Positions 23,313 through 33,511 of a DNA stretch of 64,000 nucleotides are shown piece after piece (position 1 is the first letter of the stretch; every line of letters starts with the position of its first letter). The DNA is from Areca catechu (taxonomy: Eukaryota; Streptophyta; Magnoliopsida; Arecales; Arecaceae). The DNA lies in assembly GCA_021397845.1 (NCBI GenBank), contig CM038044.1, forward strand, positions 42,642,354-42,706,353. The letters are read 5' to 3'. The notes beneath the pieces are model-generated. The model worked only from the letters and a program-made list of their open reading frames with translations, was not told the DNA's origin and did not search any database. The position numbers and the translations under genes were made by a program.

Positions 23313-24290
23313 GTACATTAATAGGTAAAGGAACTAGATCTAATGGCTTCCTAGGTTTGTATCCATGAACAATTTCGAATGGACTTTTCCCAGTAGATCT
23401 GTTGATTGAATTGTTATAGGCAAACTCGGCTCTAGGCAGTAATAGATCCCAATTAGCAGTACTCCCTCCCACTAGACTCCTTAATAGGTTCCCTAGACTT
23501 CGATTTACTATCTCAGTTTGACCATCAGTCTGGGGGTGGTAGGCAGTAGAATATATCAATTTGGTTTCTAGCATATGCCATAAGGTTTTCCAAAAATAGC
23601 TAGTGAACTTAACTCCCGGTACCAAATCAATTACATGCTGAATATCTCTTAATGGAGGTAACTGATCTGGTAAATCTTCAGGAAAAACATCCTTGAATTC
23701 TTCTAATAAGTCTAGGACCTCCTTAGGATGTTCTAATTTGGGTTGATCCTGAGCTTCCTTGGTAACCAGAACCCAAACTGGTGACCCTCCAACTATTTCT
23801 CGTTCTAACTCCTTTGCAGAGATCAAGTTCAGATTAGGCTCTTTTTTCTTTAAGTGACTTGACCCTCTCTTAACATGGTCCTTGGGTGAAGCTGCATTAA
23901 TCACTATCTTCTTTCCTGGATGGTGAAAAACACACGAGTTCGATCGTCCAAACAAGGTGGCATCGTGATCAAACAACCAAGGTCTACCTAAGATGATACT
24001 ACTGACTCCCATTGGAAGAATATCGCACAAAACTTCTTCTTGGTAGGATTATATCTGAATTATAACCTTACATCGAAACCTGATGGGAATGCTAGTTACA
24101 TCGATCCAAGATACCTTATAGGGACTTGGATGTGAGACAGTTGGTAAGTTTAAGCTTTTAACAACATTAGTAGAAATTGCGTTGATACAACTCCCATTAT
24201 CAATAATGACTTTATATTCCTTATCCCCTGTTCTAATGAAGGTCTGTAGGATGTTGGTCCTATGCCAATCCTCATTCTTTTTAGCTTAAG
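23313..24290 (-). pseudogene. Element E protease joined directly to integrase core by deletion
   Basis: Reading on the minus strand: a protease with the active site IIDNGSC (the DSG/DTG position reads DNG), and a TAA near 24053. Then come ILPMGVSSIILGRPWLFDHDATLFGRS, the linker, and the start of RT as far as LRDIQHVIDLVPGV. The frame then passes without a break into KFTSYFWKTLWHMLE and AYHPQTDGQTEIVNRSLGN of integrase. RT, RNase H, the zinc finger and the first two catalytic acids of integrase are missing. The open stretch from 24030 to the copia boundary has no stop. The joint lies at the same integrase residue where the chimeric ORFs of B and T switch to integrase. Confidence 0.87.
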
Positions 24291-25596
24291 TCAGGATACA
24301 TCTAACCACTCCTAGTTGATCCATATCGATGATTTCTTCCTCCTCCACGTACTCATCTATTAGTTTAGTTCCAGCCTCATAAACCTCTTCATCACAAGAC
24401 TCCTTAGTTTCAGGTTCCTCCAATTCAGGTCCCCCTATGTGTAGGGCTCGTGATGGACATTGAGCGACAAAATGACTAGTCTGGTTACACCTAAAACATA
24501 GTGTGGTCTGGTTCCTATCCTTCTGAACCATAGGTGCTTTCCCTTTATCATCCTTATGAATAAACTGGGGTTGGGTCTAGATCAATTTGTAGGAACTTGA
24601 TTCTGATTTGGCCTATTTCCAAAAGTATTAAATCTAGTTGAGTCAGGTCGATGGGTAATAGGTCTCCTCTGAAATCTTTCAGAATCTAGAGCAATCTGGT
24701 AGGCATGTTCTAAGTCATGTACCTCTCTTAAAAACAGTTCCCTACTTATATCATCGTTTAGACCTGCTCTGAACCTATATAAAGTAACTGATTCAGACTC
24801 GGACACACCACACCGCATAGCATATTCATCAAAAAGAGTGATGTATTTGGATACAGTTTGATTTCCTTGGGTCAGCCTCTGCCATTGATCTAATAATCTA
24901 TGTTTATAAGACAGGTAGATAATTGGCCCTTAATCTATATTTCATCTCCTGCCACGTATCTATAGGTTGGTTTTCTCTCTGTCGCTCTAGTCTCTCCACA
25001 GTATCCCAATATAGTCGTGCCTGTCGGATTAACCTAAACTTAGCGAATTTGACCTTACGTGCTTCCGACATAGGATACCATTCAAAATATTAATCCATGT
25101 CACTTTCCCAATCGTAGTAGATTTTAGGATCTAAGGTGCTGTCAAATGTAGGTGCATCAAATTTGATACTCCTAAGGGCTCGCTCTTCCTGATCATCTAT
25201 ATCATACTGTGGCCTCCTAGGAATAGGATCAGGGGTAACTTCTCTGTGCTGGACTTGATGCCTAGGAATTTGGTCAGGTCTGACCTCTCTATGCTGGGCT
25301 CGGTACCTAGGAATTGGATCAGGAGTCAATTTTGGTTGCTGGGATCCTAGGTCATGCCGAGGGGTAGCTCCAACTGGTGTAGGGTCAAGTTGAGACACAT
25401 GGGATTCCTCCAACGAACTTGTTCTTCCATTCATATGATCAAACCTCTGATCGACTCTAGTGCTAAGCTGCCTAAGCTGCTCAGTCATAGATCTCATAAG
25501 ATTTTCAAGGTTTGAATCCATGGATGTACTAGGTTGGTCCTGGGGAACTTGATATGGTGTTCCAGTCCTGGTAGTCATGCAAACAACTCGATGCAT
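24286..25596 (-). pseudogene. gag: Element E gag with zinc knuckle, decayed
   Basis: The gag start is near 25580 (MTTRTGTPYQ). A helix with LRQLSTRVDQRFD follows, then repeats of the form RHQVQHREVTPDPIPR, then the core (FDAPTFDSTLDPKIYYDWE). A TAA/TAG near 25090 breaks the frame. The core continues to the RFRAGLNDDISRELFLREV segment at 24582-24818. The intact-looking zinc knuckle CFRCNQTSHFVAQC is at about 24465-24510, and the acidic YEAGTKLIDEYVEEEE linker precedes protease. The open pieces are in different frames or separated by stops. This is the full gag layout that B and T have lost. Confidence 0.85.
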
Positions 25597-26365
25597 TCAA
25601 ACAAACCTAACCGACTATAGCTAGCTAGACCTAGAGCCCAAACCAAATATTAGGTCAAAATGACAATCTTGGTTGTAGTAACTTAGCACCTGGCCAGGTA
25701 AGTGTAAGGTTGGTGGAGGTCCCTCTTTACTTTCCTTAGACACCAATTTGAAATTAGCCAGGTAAGCGAACCAACCCACCTTCCTTCGGGATCTTGTCCC
25801 TGAAGCACTTGCCTAGACACCAGACACACAAGCACACACAAACAAGTTGTCTAAATTGGCTTGGCACTTGGATTGACTCGACCTTGTGGATGTCCCTAGC
25901 TCTCTAGAGCAATAGCAATTAAGTTTCTACTCGATTTTAATTCAGAGCTTGGGTTCGAATGCAATGTTGGTTGTTTTGGGCTAGGAAAAGGTTATCAGCT
26001 CCTTCCCCCATTTGACATGTTCGAATTGCCCTTGAAATTGCTTAATATATGAATGCAATAGACAAACATACAAACTAATGAAAACCCAAACCATAGCGAA
26101 TCAAAATCATGCTTGCTGAAGTTTTGATAGAATCTATTCTCAGGCCAAAAACAAAAGAGCAAAAACTTCACAGAACTCAATAAATCATGGAAAAATTCAG
26201 TAAAATACTTTCAAATACGATGCATTCAACAAAATAAATTTCATGTTTTTTGGACATAACTATAAATAGAAACAATTAAAACATCAGACCATATATGAGT
26301 AGATGCAAAACAGAAACTAGATGCAATGATGATAACCTAATCTAAGCATGCTCTAATACCTAATT
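25597..26365 (-). promoter_or_regulatory. Element E leader with mutated primer-binding site (26350-26361)
   Basis: The complement of 26350-26361 reads AGGTATTAGAGC, two changes from the tRNA-Met primer site TGGTATCAGAGC (one fits C-to-T). It lies four bases inside the 5' LTR. The rest of the leader has no recognisable coding. It contains the inverted gene-start block shared with T (GGTGTC...CAGG...CTTG-type sequence at about 25735-25890). Confidence 0.78.
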
Positions 26366-27945
26366 TGATGTGGGATGGGATGGTGACGAGTGATGTGCCA
26401 TGCTATCTTGATTTTAGATATATATATATATATTTGTATTTTGAGAGCAATAACTGATATCCTAACAGCAAAAGCAAACAGGAAGACCTAAAGAAAATAA
26501 AGTAACAACTAGTTATCGAATTTACCTACCCGCATGCGGATCTTGACAAACAACTGTAAGGAAGGATCGCGGTGATTGAGAAACCACCCTAGACTAGGTT
26601 ACTTACTTTCAAGTTTCAGATCTAGAGGAAGGGAAGGGGTTTAGATTTACCAATATGCTTTGAAATTCTCTCGATTGAAGATCTAGATCACAACACTCTA
26701 GAGTTGATGAACCCGACTTCAAAACTGACCGATCTGGCATCTGGACTCCAGTCACACCGGTTCCAAAGCAAGGACTCCGATCTTCAGAATTGGATCTCGA
26801 AAAGGTGGTTGATTATGCTTCCGGGATCTTCTTCTTCAACTTGCTTTAGGAATCTCTTCAAAGGATTAGATGTAGACCTTAAGGAACCTTCAAATGGCAA
26901 ACTTGGTAAAAGAACCGGAACTGATAACTGTAGAGCATCGCACCCTATGAAACTTGGACATCACACCCAAGTTGTTATAGGCGTCTCACCTAGCACCTTC
27001 AAGCAAGCTAGCTATGGAGAAATTGGAAACTTGGACGTCGCACCCAAGTTGTTCTAGGCGTTTCACCTAGCACCTTCAAGCAAACTAGCCATGGAGGAAT
27101 TGGAGAAAATGCAACAACACTTTATCTTTTCATTACTCAAAATATCATTGCTTATAAAGATGGGTTTTAGGCTCTATTTATAGCCTCATTACAAGTAGAA
27201 AGATGGGTTCAAATTCAAAATAAAAGAAGAGGGAATTACAATTAAGGTTTTGGAATAGGTGCCAATGCTTCATAAAGATAGTTATCTTGACTTGATCTTC
27301 CACCCTTTGATCTTCTCCCTTTTCTTTCCTTGGCCGATTGAAGTGAAATTTGCTATATTTAAATGGGAGTGGAGACCACCTAAAACACTTCCAAGAGAGA
27401 ATTCGTGGGAAAAGGAAGAGAATTTGTGAAAGATAGAAAAGCTTTAACCAACTCTCTTAAATGCCTTCAAAGTTTGTGCCATTTAACTCTCTTAAATACC
27501 TTCAAAGCTTTTGCCATTTAATTCTTCATTTAAGACTCCTTGATTGCTGCCCTCAAAAACTTTCTTCAAGAAACTCCCTCCACCTTTAAAGCTCTTTAAT
27601 TGCTGCCTTCATAAAGCTCCTTCAAGAAACTCCCTCCACCTTTAAAGCTCTTTGTTTGGTAAGAGAATACGTGAAAATTTTTCTTGGAAAAAAGAATAGG
27701 CGTGGAGCTTCCTTTCTTCAAGTAGCCAAATAAATATGGATGTGGTCCCCTCTTAACTTCCTTCATATTATGTAGACTTAGTCAACTCCATACAAAAATA
27801 ACTTAGGTCCCATTAAAATCCTAAATGGACCCAAAGACTAATTACTGGACCCAAACAACAATTTAGACCCAATTGAGCCAATTACAACTTAATAATAGAG
27901 ATAAGATGACATGGATGCATCTTTCTAGCTCTGGTATCCCCACCA
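26366..27945 (-). repeat. Element E 5' LTR
   Basis: This 1580-bp copy ends CCCCACCA at 27945 and is followed by the ACAGA duplication. It has a short TA run (about 26418-26433) and two copies of the 56-bp unit. TATAAATAGAG is present in the complement near 27172-27182. Confidence 0.92.
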
Positions 27946-27950
27946 ACAGA

Positions 27951-28158
27951 TCGAGCGTATCCTGGATGATCAAGCCATAATGACCCAGGGCCACGGCTAT
28001 CAACGCTACCTGGTCTGATGGCAAGGCCGGCCAAAGTCAGACGATTCATGGATTTCTTGAGAGGACTTGCAGCGCCTTAACCCAGACCTCCTCGAAAAAT
28101 ATGTGAGCCAGCCTGATCTTCACTCAACAGGATCGAGTTTCTCCTACCCCAGGAGAAT
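27951..28158 (+). pseudogene. Element A chromodomain, after the E insertion
   Basis: The frame continues the integrase tail cut at 10936: QIERILDDQAIMTQ, GYQRYLV.WQGRPKSDDSWIS and LQRLNPDLLEKYVSQ, the chromodomain signature. Stops fall at two places (the WQG position, and after DSWIS). The frame passes through the polypurine tract AGGAGAAT and into the LTR (RRIGADTRG), as in E and T. Its perfect continuity across E is the best evidence that A and E are correctly delimited. Confidence 0.88.
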
Positions 28159-29438
28159 TGGTGCGGATACCAGAGGCACCAGAATAAGACAGAGGCTTCT
28201 CAACCCTCTATGGATTAATTAGTAGTATGTGAGTCCATTTGTAATAAGGGTTTAGTCCATCTGAGTTGTCATTTATTTATTTGAGTCCTGTACCAGTCAG
28301 CTCATGTTGAGCTAGTCTTCTTCCTGAGTCCTGTACATGTCAGCCCAAGTACAAGAGAAGACCAAGCTAGTCCAAGTAAAGACCAACCCAACTGAAGACA
28401 TGAAGACCAACCCAACTAAAGACATGAAGACCAACCCAACTAAAGACATGAAGACCATGAAAGGCCCAATAGAAGAAATCAGAAATCCTGGAGTCACATC
28501 GAAAGCCCGGGAGCCCTGGACCATAGCTTGAAGCAGATTGGATCAGCTAAGGCCCAGGCGAAGAGCTAGGGCACCAAGCTCTTATGGTCACCTTCCCCTT
28601 GGTCGGCCACTTAGAGTCGCCCCTCTTAGCCGCCCAAGGCAAGTGAGAGGAGAGAAATTTGTGGGATTTTTCTACCTAAACCCACCATGTATTCTAGCTA
28701 GGGTTTGGGTGGGATTAAAACTCCTAGGTAATGACTATTGTATCCTTACTTGGAGGCCAAGTCAAAAAGTCTTTTTAAGAGACTCTACTCTCTTGTATCA
28801 AGGCACTTTTTTCATGAAATAATATTGAGTTTATAACTACCGCTGTGTACTTTGTTGTGTGCTTTGGAGATTCTGTGTGAGCCCCTCCTTCTTCCTGGTG
28901 TTCTGTACCTAGTCTCCAGCTGCCATCCAGCTCTCCAAATCCTGGCCGCCCAATCTCAAACTCTTTTTTTCCTTGTTGTTTTCCCTTTACTACTTCATCC
29001 TTGCTTTGTTTTCTCACCCTTGAAAAGCTATTTGCATGTCCCTAGGCTTCTACGAATCCAACAACTCCAGCCAGGCAGCGATTGGGTCACCGGGTAGAAA
29101 GCCGAGAATTTGCGGGTCTCCGGCTTAATTTTTCAGGCCACATCCGGGAGCGAGAGTGATCCCTTCATCTATGATCTGCACTGGATGCATCAACCATTGT
29201 CAGGTACACCTTCTCTACCTGCCAGTCACTTTATTGGAGAAGAACTAGCCTAACCGAGGCTTCTCAGCCTCGGTGGTCCACTTTCTATTGCCTTTAGGTC
29301 CTGTTATGCATGCTATTGCTTCGTAATTTTATATAGAACTCTCTACTTAGTTTCTTGGTCTAATCTTTGGGATTCAAACATATAACTTAATATATAAAAA
29401 CACAAAAATAATCTTCATGCATATATAGTTCCGCATCA
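28159..29438 (+). repeat. Element A 3' LTR
   Basis: This 1280-bp repeat starts TGGTGCGGATACC and ends GTTCCGCATCA. It aligns with the reverse complement of element B's LTR at the start (GAGGCACCAGAATAAGA, CAACCCTCT, AGTCAGCTCATGTTGAGCTAG), in the middle and at the end, so A and B belong to one lineage. A 24-bp unit (GACCAACCCAACTGAAGACATGAA) is repeated three times at 28381-28452. The next bases (ACATT...) belong to D; the matching 5' duplication is outside the window. Confidence 0.88.
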
Positions 29439-29720
29439 ACATTGGCTACCTATCGGGGTAATGAACTTCTTTGATGAATCCAGCATTGAGAAGTTATTTA
29501 CCTCTTCATTGACCATCTTTTGTCTTTCTGGAGCAAAGTTCATTTTCTTCTGCCGAACGGGCTTGGGGTCAGGGGCAACTTCCAATTGATGGATGATGAC
29601 ATCTGCCGGGATTCCAGGCATGTTAAAAGCCGACCAGGAGAAGATATCAGTGTTACTCTATAGGAAGTGGGTTAGCCTTGTCTTCATTTCTTCATCGAGT
29701 AGACTGTCAATCTACATAAC
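29439..29720 (-). pseudogene. Element D reverse transcriptase N-terminus
   Basis: The minus frame has MPGIPADVIIHQLEV, RQKKMNFAPERQKMVNEEV and, near the A boundary, SKKFITPIG in place of the usual AGFIREVHYP.WLANV segment; another frame shows that segment. This is the highly typical start of Tat-group RT. A lands within the WLANV-like codons. Confidence 0.8.
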
Positions 29721-29739
29721 TTTTGTTGGATTGTCTTTG

Positions 29740-30640
29740 GCTAAAGATATAGAGATAGTCTTTTCCACAGGCTCTCCATAATCCTCCATCCGATCTCTCG
29801 GATCTAATTATTCCAAAGTTATGTGATCGGCCGACTGTCTATCTTGTATCATCAAACACTGCCTAGGGATCTTTTGGTCTCCTTTCATTTCTTTGATGCC
29901 ATTTCTAGTGGAGAAACACACTAGGAGGTGGTAGGTTGATACTATGGCACGAAACTTGTTCAAGGTGGGTTGTCCCAAGATAGCGTTGTATGCTGATGGC
30001 GTTTGTACGACCATAAAATTAATTGAAAGTATTTTTTAAAGTAGTTATGTGTTGAGAGTTACTGGCAATACTATTTCTCCTTTCACTCCGACCTGATTAC
30101 CTCCAAAATCCATGAGAGGTATGGGAGATTTTTGTAACCTATTTTTAGGTAAGTTCATTCCGAGGAAGGCATCATAAAGCAAGACCTCTATTGACTCGAT
30201 TAAATCTTGAAATTTTTCTTGGGCCTACGGCAGTTGATGTGAGTGAGAGATCAGGGTCTCCCCCTTTGTCCCCATCTAGCCGACATCTTAGTAGTGTCAG
30301 GTTGATGTACTCACCTCTGATGGCGAGTGACTGTGAAAATCTGAGCATCTCGAATCGAACATTACTTAGCGGGGTGGGGGCCTACAAGTGTAGCTACACC
30401 GGGATTTATCCCCCCTATCCCTTTTTTTGATAAAAAAAAAGCAAGACCTCTGTGGAGCTTCCATTATCTACTAGAATCCTTCTTACATCATAATTGTCTA
30501 TAATAGCCAAAACTATAATAAAATCATCATGAGGAGTCTGGATTCCTTGTAGGTCATTGTCCGAGAAGCATATGGTATTATTGCTTCTATTTCTTTTCAG
30601 GGCATCTTCTTCAGCTTTGTTTTCCAATGGATCCGATGAT
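29740..30640 (-). pseudogene. Element D protease region, interrupted by a small retroposon
   Basis: Reading from the right, ICFSDNDLQGIQTPHDD precedes the catalytic ILVDNGSSTEVLL. D-N-G-S-S is encoded in the complement of 30455-30472. Directly after, the coding is split by a 248-bp insertion (30190-30437). It then continues with DAFLGMNLPK..., and later TPSAYNAILGQPTLNKFRAIVSTYH near 29930-30000. Frame breaks are present. The order matches Tat-group protease followed by the ribonuclease-free linker to RT. Confidence 0.78.
30190..30437 (+). mobile_element. Small retroposon (SINE-like) with 14-bp target duplication
   Basis: A 248-bp segment is bounded by direct repeats AAAGCAAGACCTCT (30176-30189 and 30438-30451) and interrupts the protease frame of D. 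It ends TTTTTTTGAT followed by a run of A that merges with the right repeat, as expected for LINE-machinery insertion. A GTTCGATTC B-box-like motif lies on the opposite strand near 30350-30360, so I cannot firmly orient a pol III promoter. It contains no ORF of note. It could be a SINE or a truncated LINE tail; the family is not recognised. Confidence 0.65.
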
Positions 30641-30699
30641 GCAGCATGCCTATCCTTCCATCAATCGGTCTCTGGTTGGGTAGTTCTGCTTGTTCCACA

Positions 30700-31830
30700 A
30701 CCCTCTTGGAGGTAGTGCCTTCGGTTCGGAATTCCTAGTTGCTGACATACTTTTCTAGGTATCCTCGCTTAATCAGGTCTTCTATTGCATCCTTGAGTTG
30801 GTTGCATTCTTTAGTGTTATGGCATGGTCCTTGTGAAATCGATAGTATTTGCTCTTATTCCTTAATACAGGAGGAGCTTTCTGGGATGTGGCCTCTACAG
30901 ATAACTCTCCTTCTCTATCTCCATTAAAATTTTCTCCCTTGGGAGCGAGAGAGGAAGATATGAGTCGAATCTGCTACCCAGTTGCTATGGCTTGGGACTG
31001 CGCCATTGAGTTGGTGCATCATTGTCAAGGGGTCCAGATGGGGTTGATCCCTTGTCGCTCTTTTTCTTGGAGGCTGACCTCCCTTCAGTTAGGCACCGAC
31101 TAGCTGCTTGCTCTTCGATCGTCACATATTTTTGAGCTCTTGCCAATAATTCGACATAGCTTGTAGAGAACTTCTTGTCCTGAAAAAAAGTAAACCTAGA
31201 CGATCGAAGACCCTTCTTCATTATGAACATAGCCACATGTTCATTGAGATCAAGGATCTCAAGGGTGGTGGAGTTGAATTTAGCGATGTAGTCTCTTAGG
31301 CTTTCTCCTTCATTTTGCTGTGGGAGGAAGAGGTTGTCCAAATTGCAGGACATCTTTTGGCAGGTCCTGAAATGTGATACAAATCAACAATTTTTTTAAT
31401 TCACAAAAAGAATGAATGATACCTGGACGGATGCTCGAATACCACATTCGAGCTGCTTTCTTCAGTGGCTGGGAAGGTGAGGCAATGCAGGGCATTAGAA
31501 GCTTCCTGTATCATCATGTGTGCTTTGAAGCTTTCAAAGTGATCCAAAGGATCAGTAGTACCATCATACGATTCCAATTGAGGAATCTTGAAGTGGTGGG
31601 GATGACTTCCTCCATTATCCTTTGCGAGAAAGGGGGGCGTGAGTCATGTTGTATGATTTCCTCACTTCTTTGCTGGTCATTGAGTTTTGCAATTTGTAAT
31701 TCCAGCATCTTGAATTTTTCTTCATAATCATTGTGTATTCCCTTTTGCATGGTACTTCCTAGAGTGGAGTCTCCCGAGGATGCTGAGGAGGGTCTCCTAG
31801 CTCTCTTCCTCTCGGGTTGGCCTTTCATAT
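30700..31830 (-). pseudogene. gag: Element D gag, decayed
   Basis: From the right: a KRARRPSSASSGDS basic N-terminal region, a helical segment (EEKFKMLELQIAKLNDQQ), then PPFSQRIMEEVIP. After a frame change come the core pieces LKKAARMWYSSIRPG and LFLPQQNEGESLRDYIAKFN. Further on are VAMFIMKKGLRSSRF, SYVELLARAQKY and, past 30985, the histidine/cysteine region of the nucleocapsid in broken frame. This is Tat-group gag by motif order. At least three frames are involved. Confidence 0.82.
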
Positions 31831-32246
31831 ACCTATGGTGTCGAGAACTTTGGGGATCGAAAGAGCATCGATCTCTAGAGGAGCGTTGGGTGAATTCTTG
31901 GTGTCAGTCTTCTTTCCTTCTAGACAGATAACTGTCTAGAGGTCGCTGGCGGGTGTTATCCCTGGAGTGTAGTTTCTTGAAAATTCCGCACCATGGTCAT
32001 CAGTACATCTACCCGATTCATAAGGGTTTCCAATTGTTGTTGTCCTATAATGAGTGCGGGAGGCGGCATGTCATTTTCTATTGGAGGATCATCCCTATGG
32101 GAAATAGGGCATTCTCCAGGCATTCTCTGCTCATTGAGACATTATGGGCTCTCCCTTTCATTATCTCATATTCTCTTGAGGGCTTTCCTTTCCAAGAGAA
32201 AAATAATTTTCATAATTATAGGCCCTTACTTGGCACGCCAATCTAT
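31831..32246 (-). promoter_or_regulatory. Element D leader and primer-binding site
   Basis: The complement of about 32228-32240 reads TTGGCGTGCCAAGTA, close to the TTGGCGCGCC-type primer site typical of plant Tat elements and unlike the tRNA-Met site of the chromoviruses. It lies about six bases inside the LTR end. No coding is seen in the leader. Confidence 0.6.
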
Positions 32247-33300
32247 TGACGCTGATCCCCGTAGACCAGATAGATTGCCTGGTTTGCTGCTTCACCTCCT
32301 CGAGCTCTTGCAAAATAAACCCTTGGTCGGAATCTCTCTGGTGGGGACACTCCGATGCCTAAGTCAGTAGAGATCAGGCCACAGAATGGAGAGCTCAAAG
32401 AAAGAAAGAGAGATGATCTAAGAGAAGAGTCAGCTTGGCATAAGCTAGTCATAGACTGGCTCATAATTGCCGGATATTGCTTACCTTGGAGGTCCCCTCT
32501 TATTGCTTTTTATAGTTGTGGCTATAACTAAAAATAGTTAAGCCTTCTTGATTTCTATTAGGGAAGTTGGCCAATATAACTTCCCTCCAACTGATTGTAG
32601 TTACTGTTGAAGGTTAGTTACTTTGGTCTTACGAAGCCATGGCTGCCAGTTATATGATTAGTTGACTATAACAACCAAGTCCGTTCTTGACTGCTTTAGG
32701 TCGAAGTAGATCGGCTACTCTCTTCAGAGTGGGCCAACTGTAGATCGGCTATTTGCTTCAGTGTAATCTGCTTCGAAGCACGTGTTGTGGATCGGCCACT
32801 CTCTTTGGGATGGGTTGGCTGTAGGTTGGCCACTCTCTTTGGAGTGGGTCGACTGTGAATTGGCCACTCTTCTGAGTGGGCTACTTGTAGATTGGCCATC
32901 CTCTTCGGAATAGATTGAAGGCCTTTTGCAAGTTATATATCATTGTTGGCTAAAGTGCAGTATCAATCCATTCTCTTGTTGGGCTCTAGAAGTATCGTCG
33001 TACCCACTGGTCTAGTTGACTAGTCTGGATGGGATTAATTAACCCTTTGTACTAGCAATTATCTCTTTGGACCGGTCTACCATAATAGAAAATTTTGCAA
33101 AACAAACCAACTTCATGGTTCTTTGACTTAAAAATAAAATAAATCATTTTAGCAAAATTTTGCTAAACTTGTAGGCATCTGGCCACCTCATGGTTCGATC
33201 TTAAGTGAAAAATATCATGCTCCAATAAATGCCCATTGCTCCTGAACTGAATGGGTGGTCCAAATTTGTCCCTGGTTTGCAAAAGATGCCACCATATCGA
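32247..33300 (-). repeat. Element D 5' LTR (outer end uncertain)
   Basis: It starts TGACGCTGATCC on the + strand. Near 32335-32375 it has the block GGTGGGGACACTCCGATGC, which also occurs in G's LTR near 33628 and is characteristic of Tat LTRs near their 3' end. Between about 32695 and 32920 there are five or six degenerate copies of a unit of about 40 bp (GTAGATCGGCCACTCTCTTCGGAGTGGG-like). The right end is not fixed because the other LTR is outside the window. Confidence 0.6.
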
Positions 33301-33511
33301 GCATCTTATCCGATTTTATAATTGATTTATTAGGCAGCATCAAAAGTGTACCATTTATCAGAATGAATACTCATTTTAAGTCTCCTAGGATTAACATTGG
33401 TAATTTGATTACCATGTAGTAATTTTTTATATGGGATAATATCATTATTTGAATCATGTCATAGATATAATATTCTTTATTTAAATGCATTAATACTTTA
33501 CATACTATTGC
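33300..33511. other. AT-rich stretch between elements D and G
   Basis: This is AT-rich sequence without ORFs or repeats that I recognise. It may be the outer part of D's LTR or a scrap of older genomic sequence. The last five bases, ATTGC, are the presumed target-site copy of G. Confidence 0.4.

Larger units (their letters stand above)
10937..27945 (-). mobile_element. Element E: internally deleted chromovirus, carries copia element F
   Basis: The LTRs at 10937-12624 (1688 bp) and 26366-27945 (1580 bp) share ends (TGATG...CCACCA on the + strand). The element is flanked by the 5-bp duplication ACAGA at 10932-10936 and 27946-27950. It reads on the minus strand: leader, gag, zinc knuckle, protease, then a direct joint into integrase core, integrase tail and chromodomain. 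RT, RNase H and the first half of integrase are gone. LTR divergence in a sampled 175-bp stretch is about 7 percent, so E is much older than B. The length difference between its LTRs is fully explained by a longer TA run (about 51 bp), one extra 56-bp repeat and a single base. Copia F is inserted in the integrase tail. Confidence 0.92.
1..29438 (+). mobile_element. Chromovirus A (Ty3/gypsy), 5'-truncated by window edge, host of B and E
   Basis: A's own sequence is three blocks: 1-1584, 7904-10936 and 27946-29438. They read in order as gag, protease, RT, RNase H, integrase, chromodomain tail and 3' LTR. Removing B (flanked by GTCCA on both sides) and E (flanked by ACAGA on both sides) makes the blocks contiguous. 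By comparison with the gag N-termini of B, E and T, base 1 lies only about five codons inside gag, so the leader and 5' LTR should lie just upstream. Many stops and several frameshifts make A non-functional. The 3' LTR ends in TG...CA form at 29438, and the sequence that follows is the RT gene of Tat element D, so A was inserted into D. The chromodomain identifies a chromovirus; the clade (CRM- or Galadriel-like) is not settled. Confidence 0.9.
29439..33300 (-). mobile_element. Tat-type Ty3/gypsy element D, 5' half, split by element A
   Basis: The minus-strand order from the right is LTR, primer site, leader, gag, protease, start of RT. The sequence is cut at 29439 by A; the rest of its pol and 3' LTR should lie beyond A's 5' end, outside the window. 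The gag and protease motifs are those of the Tat/Retand group (ESLRDYIAKFN, YNAILGQPTLN, FAPERQK), distinct from the chromoviruses. Frameshifts and stops are present throughout. The outer LTR boundary is not certain. Confidence 0.8.
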
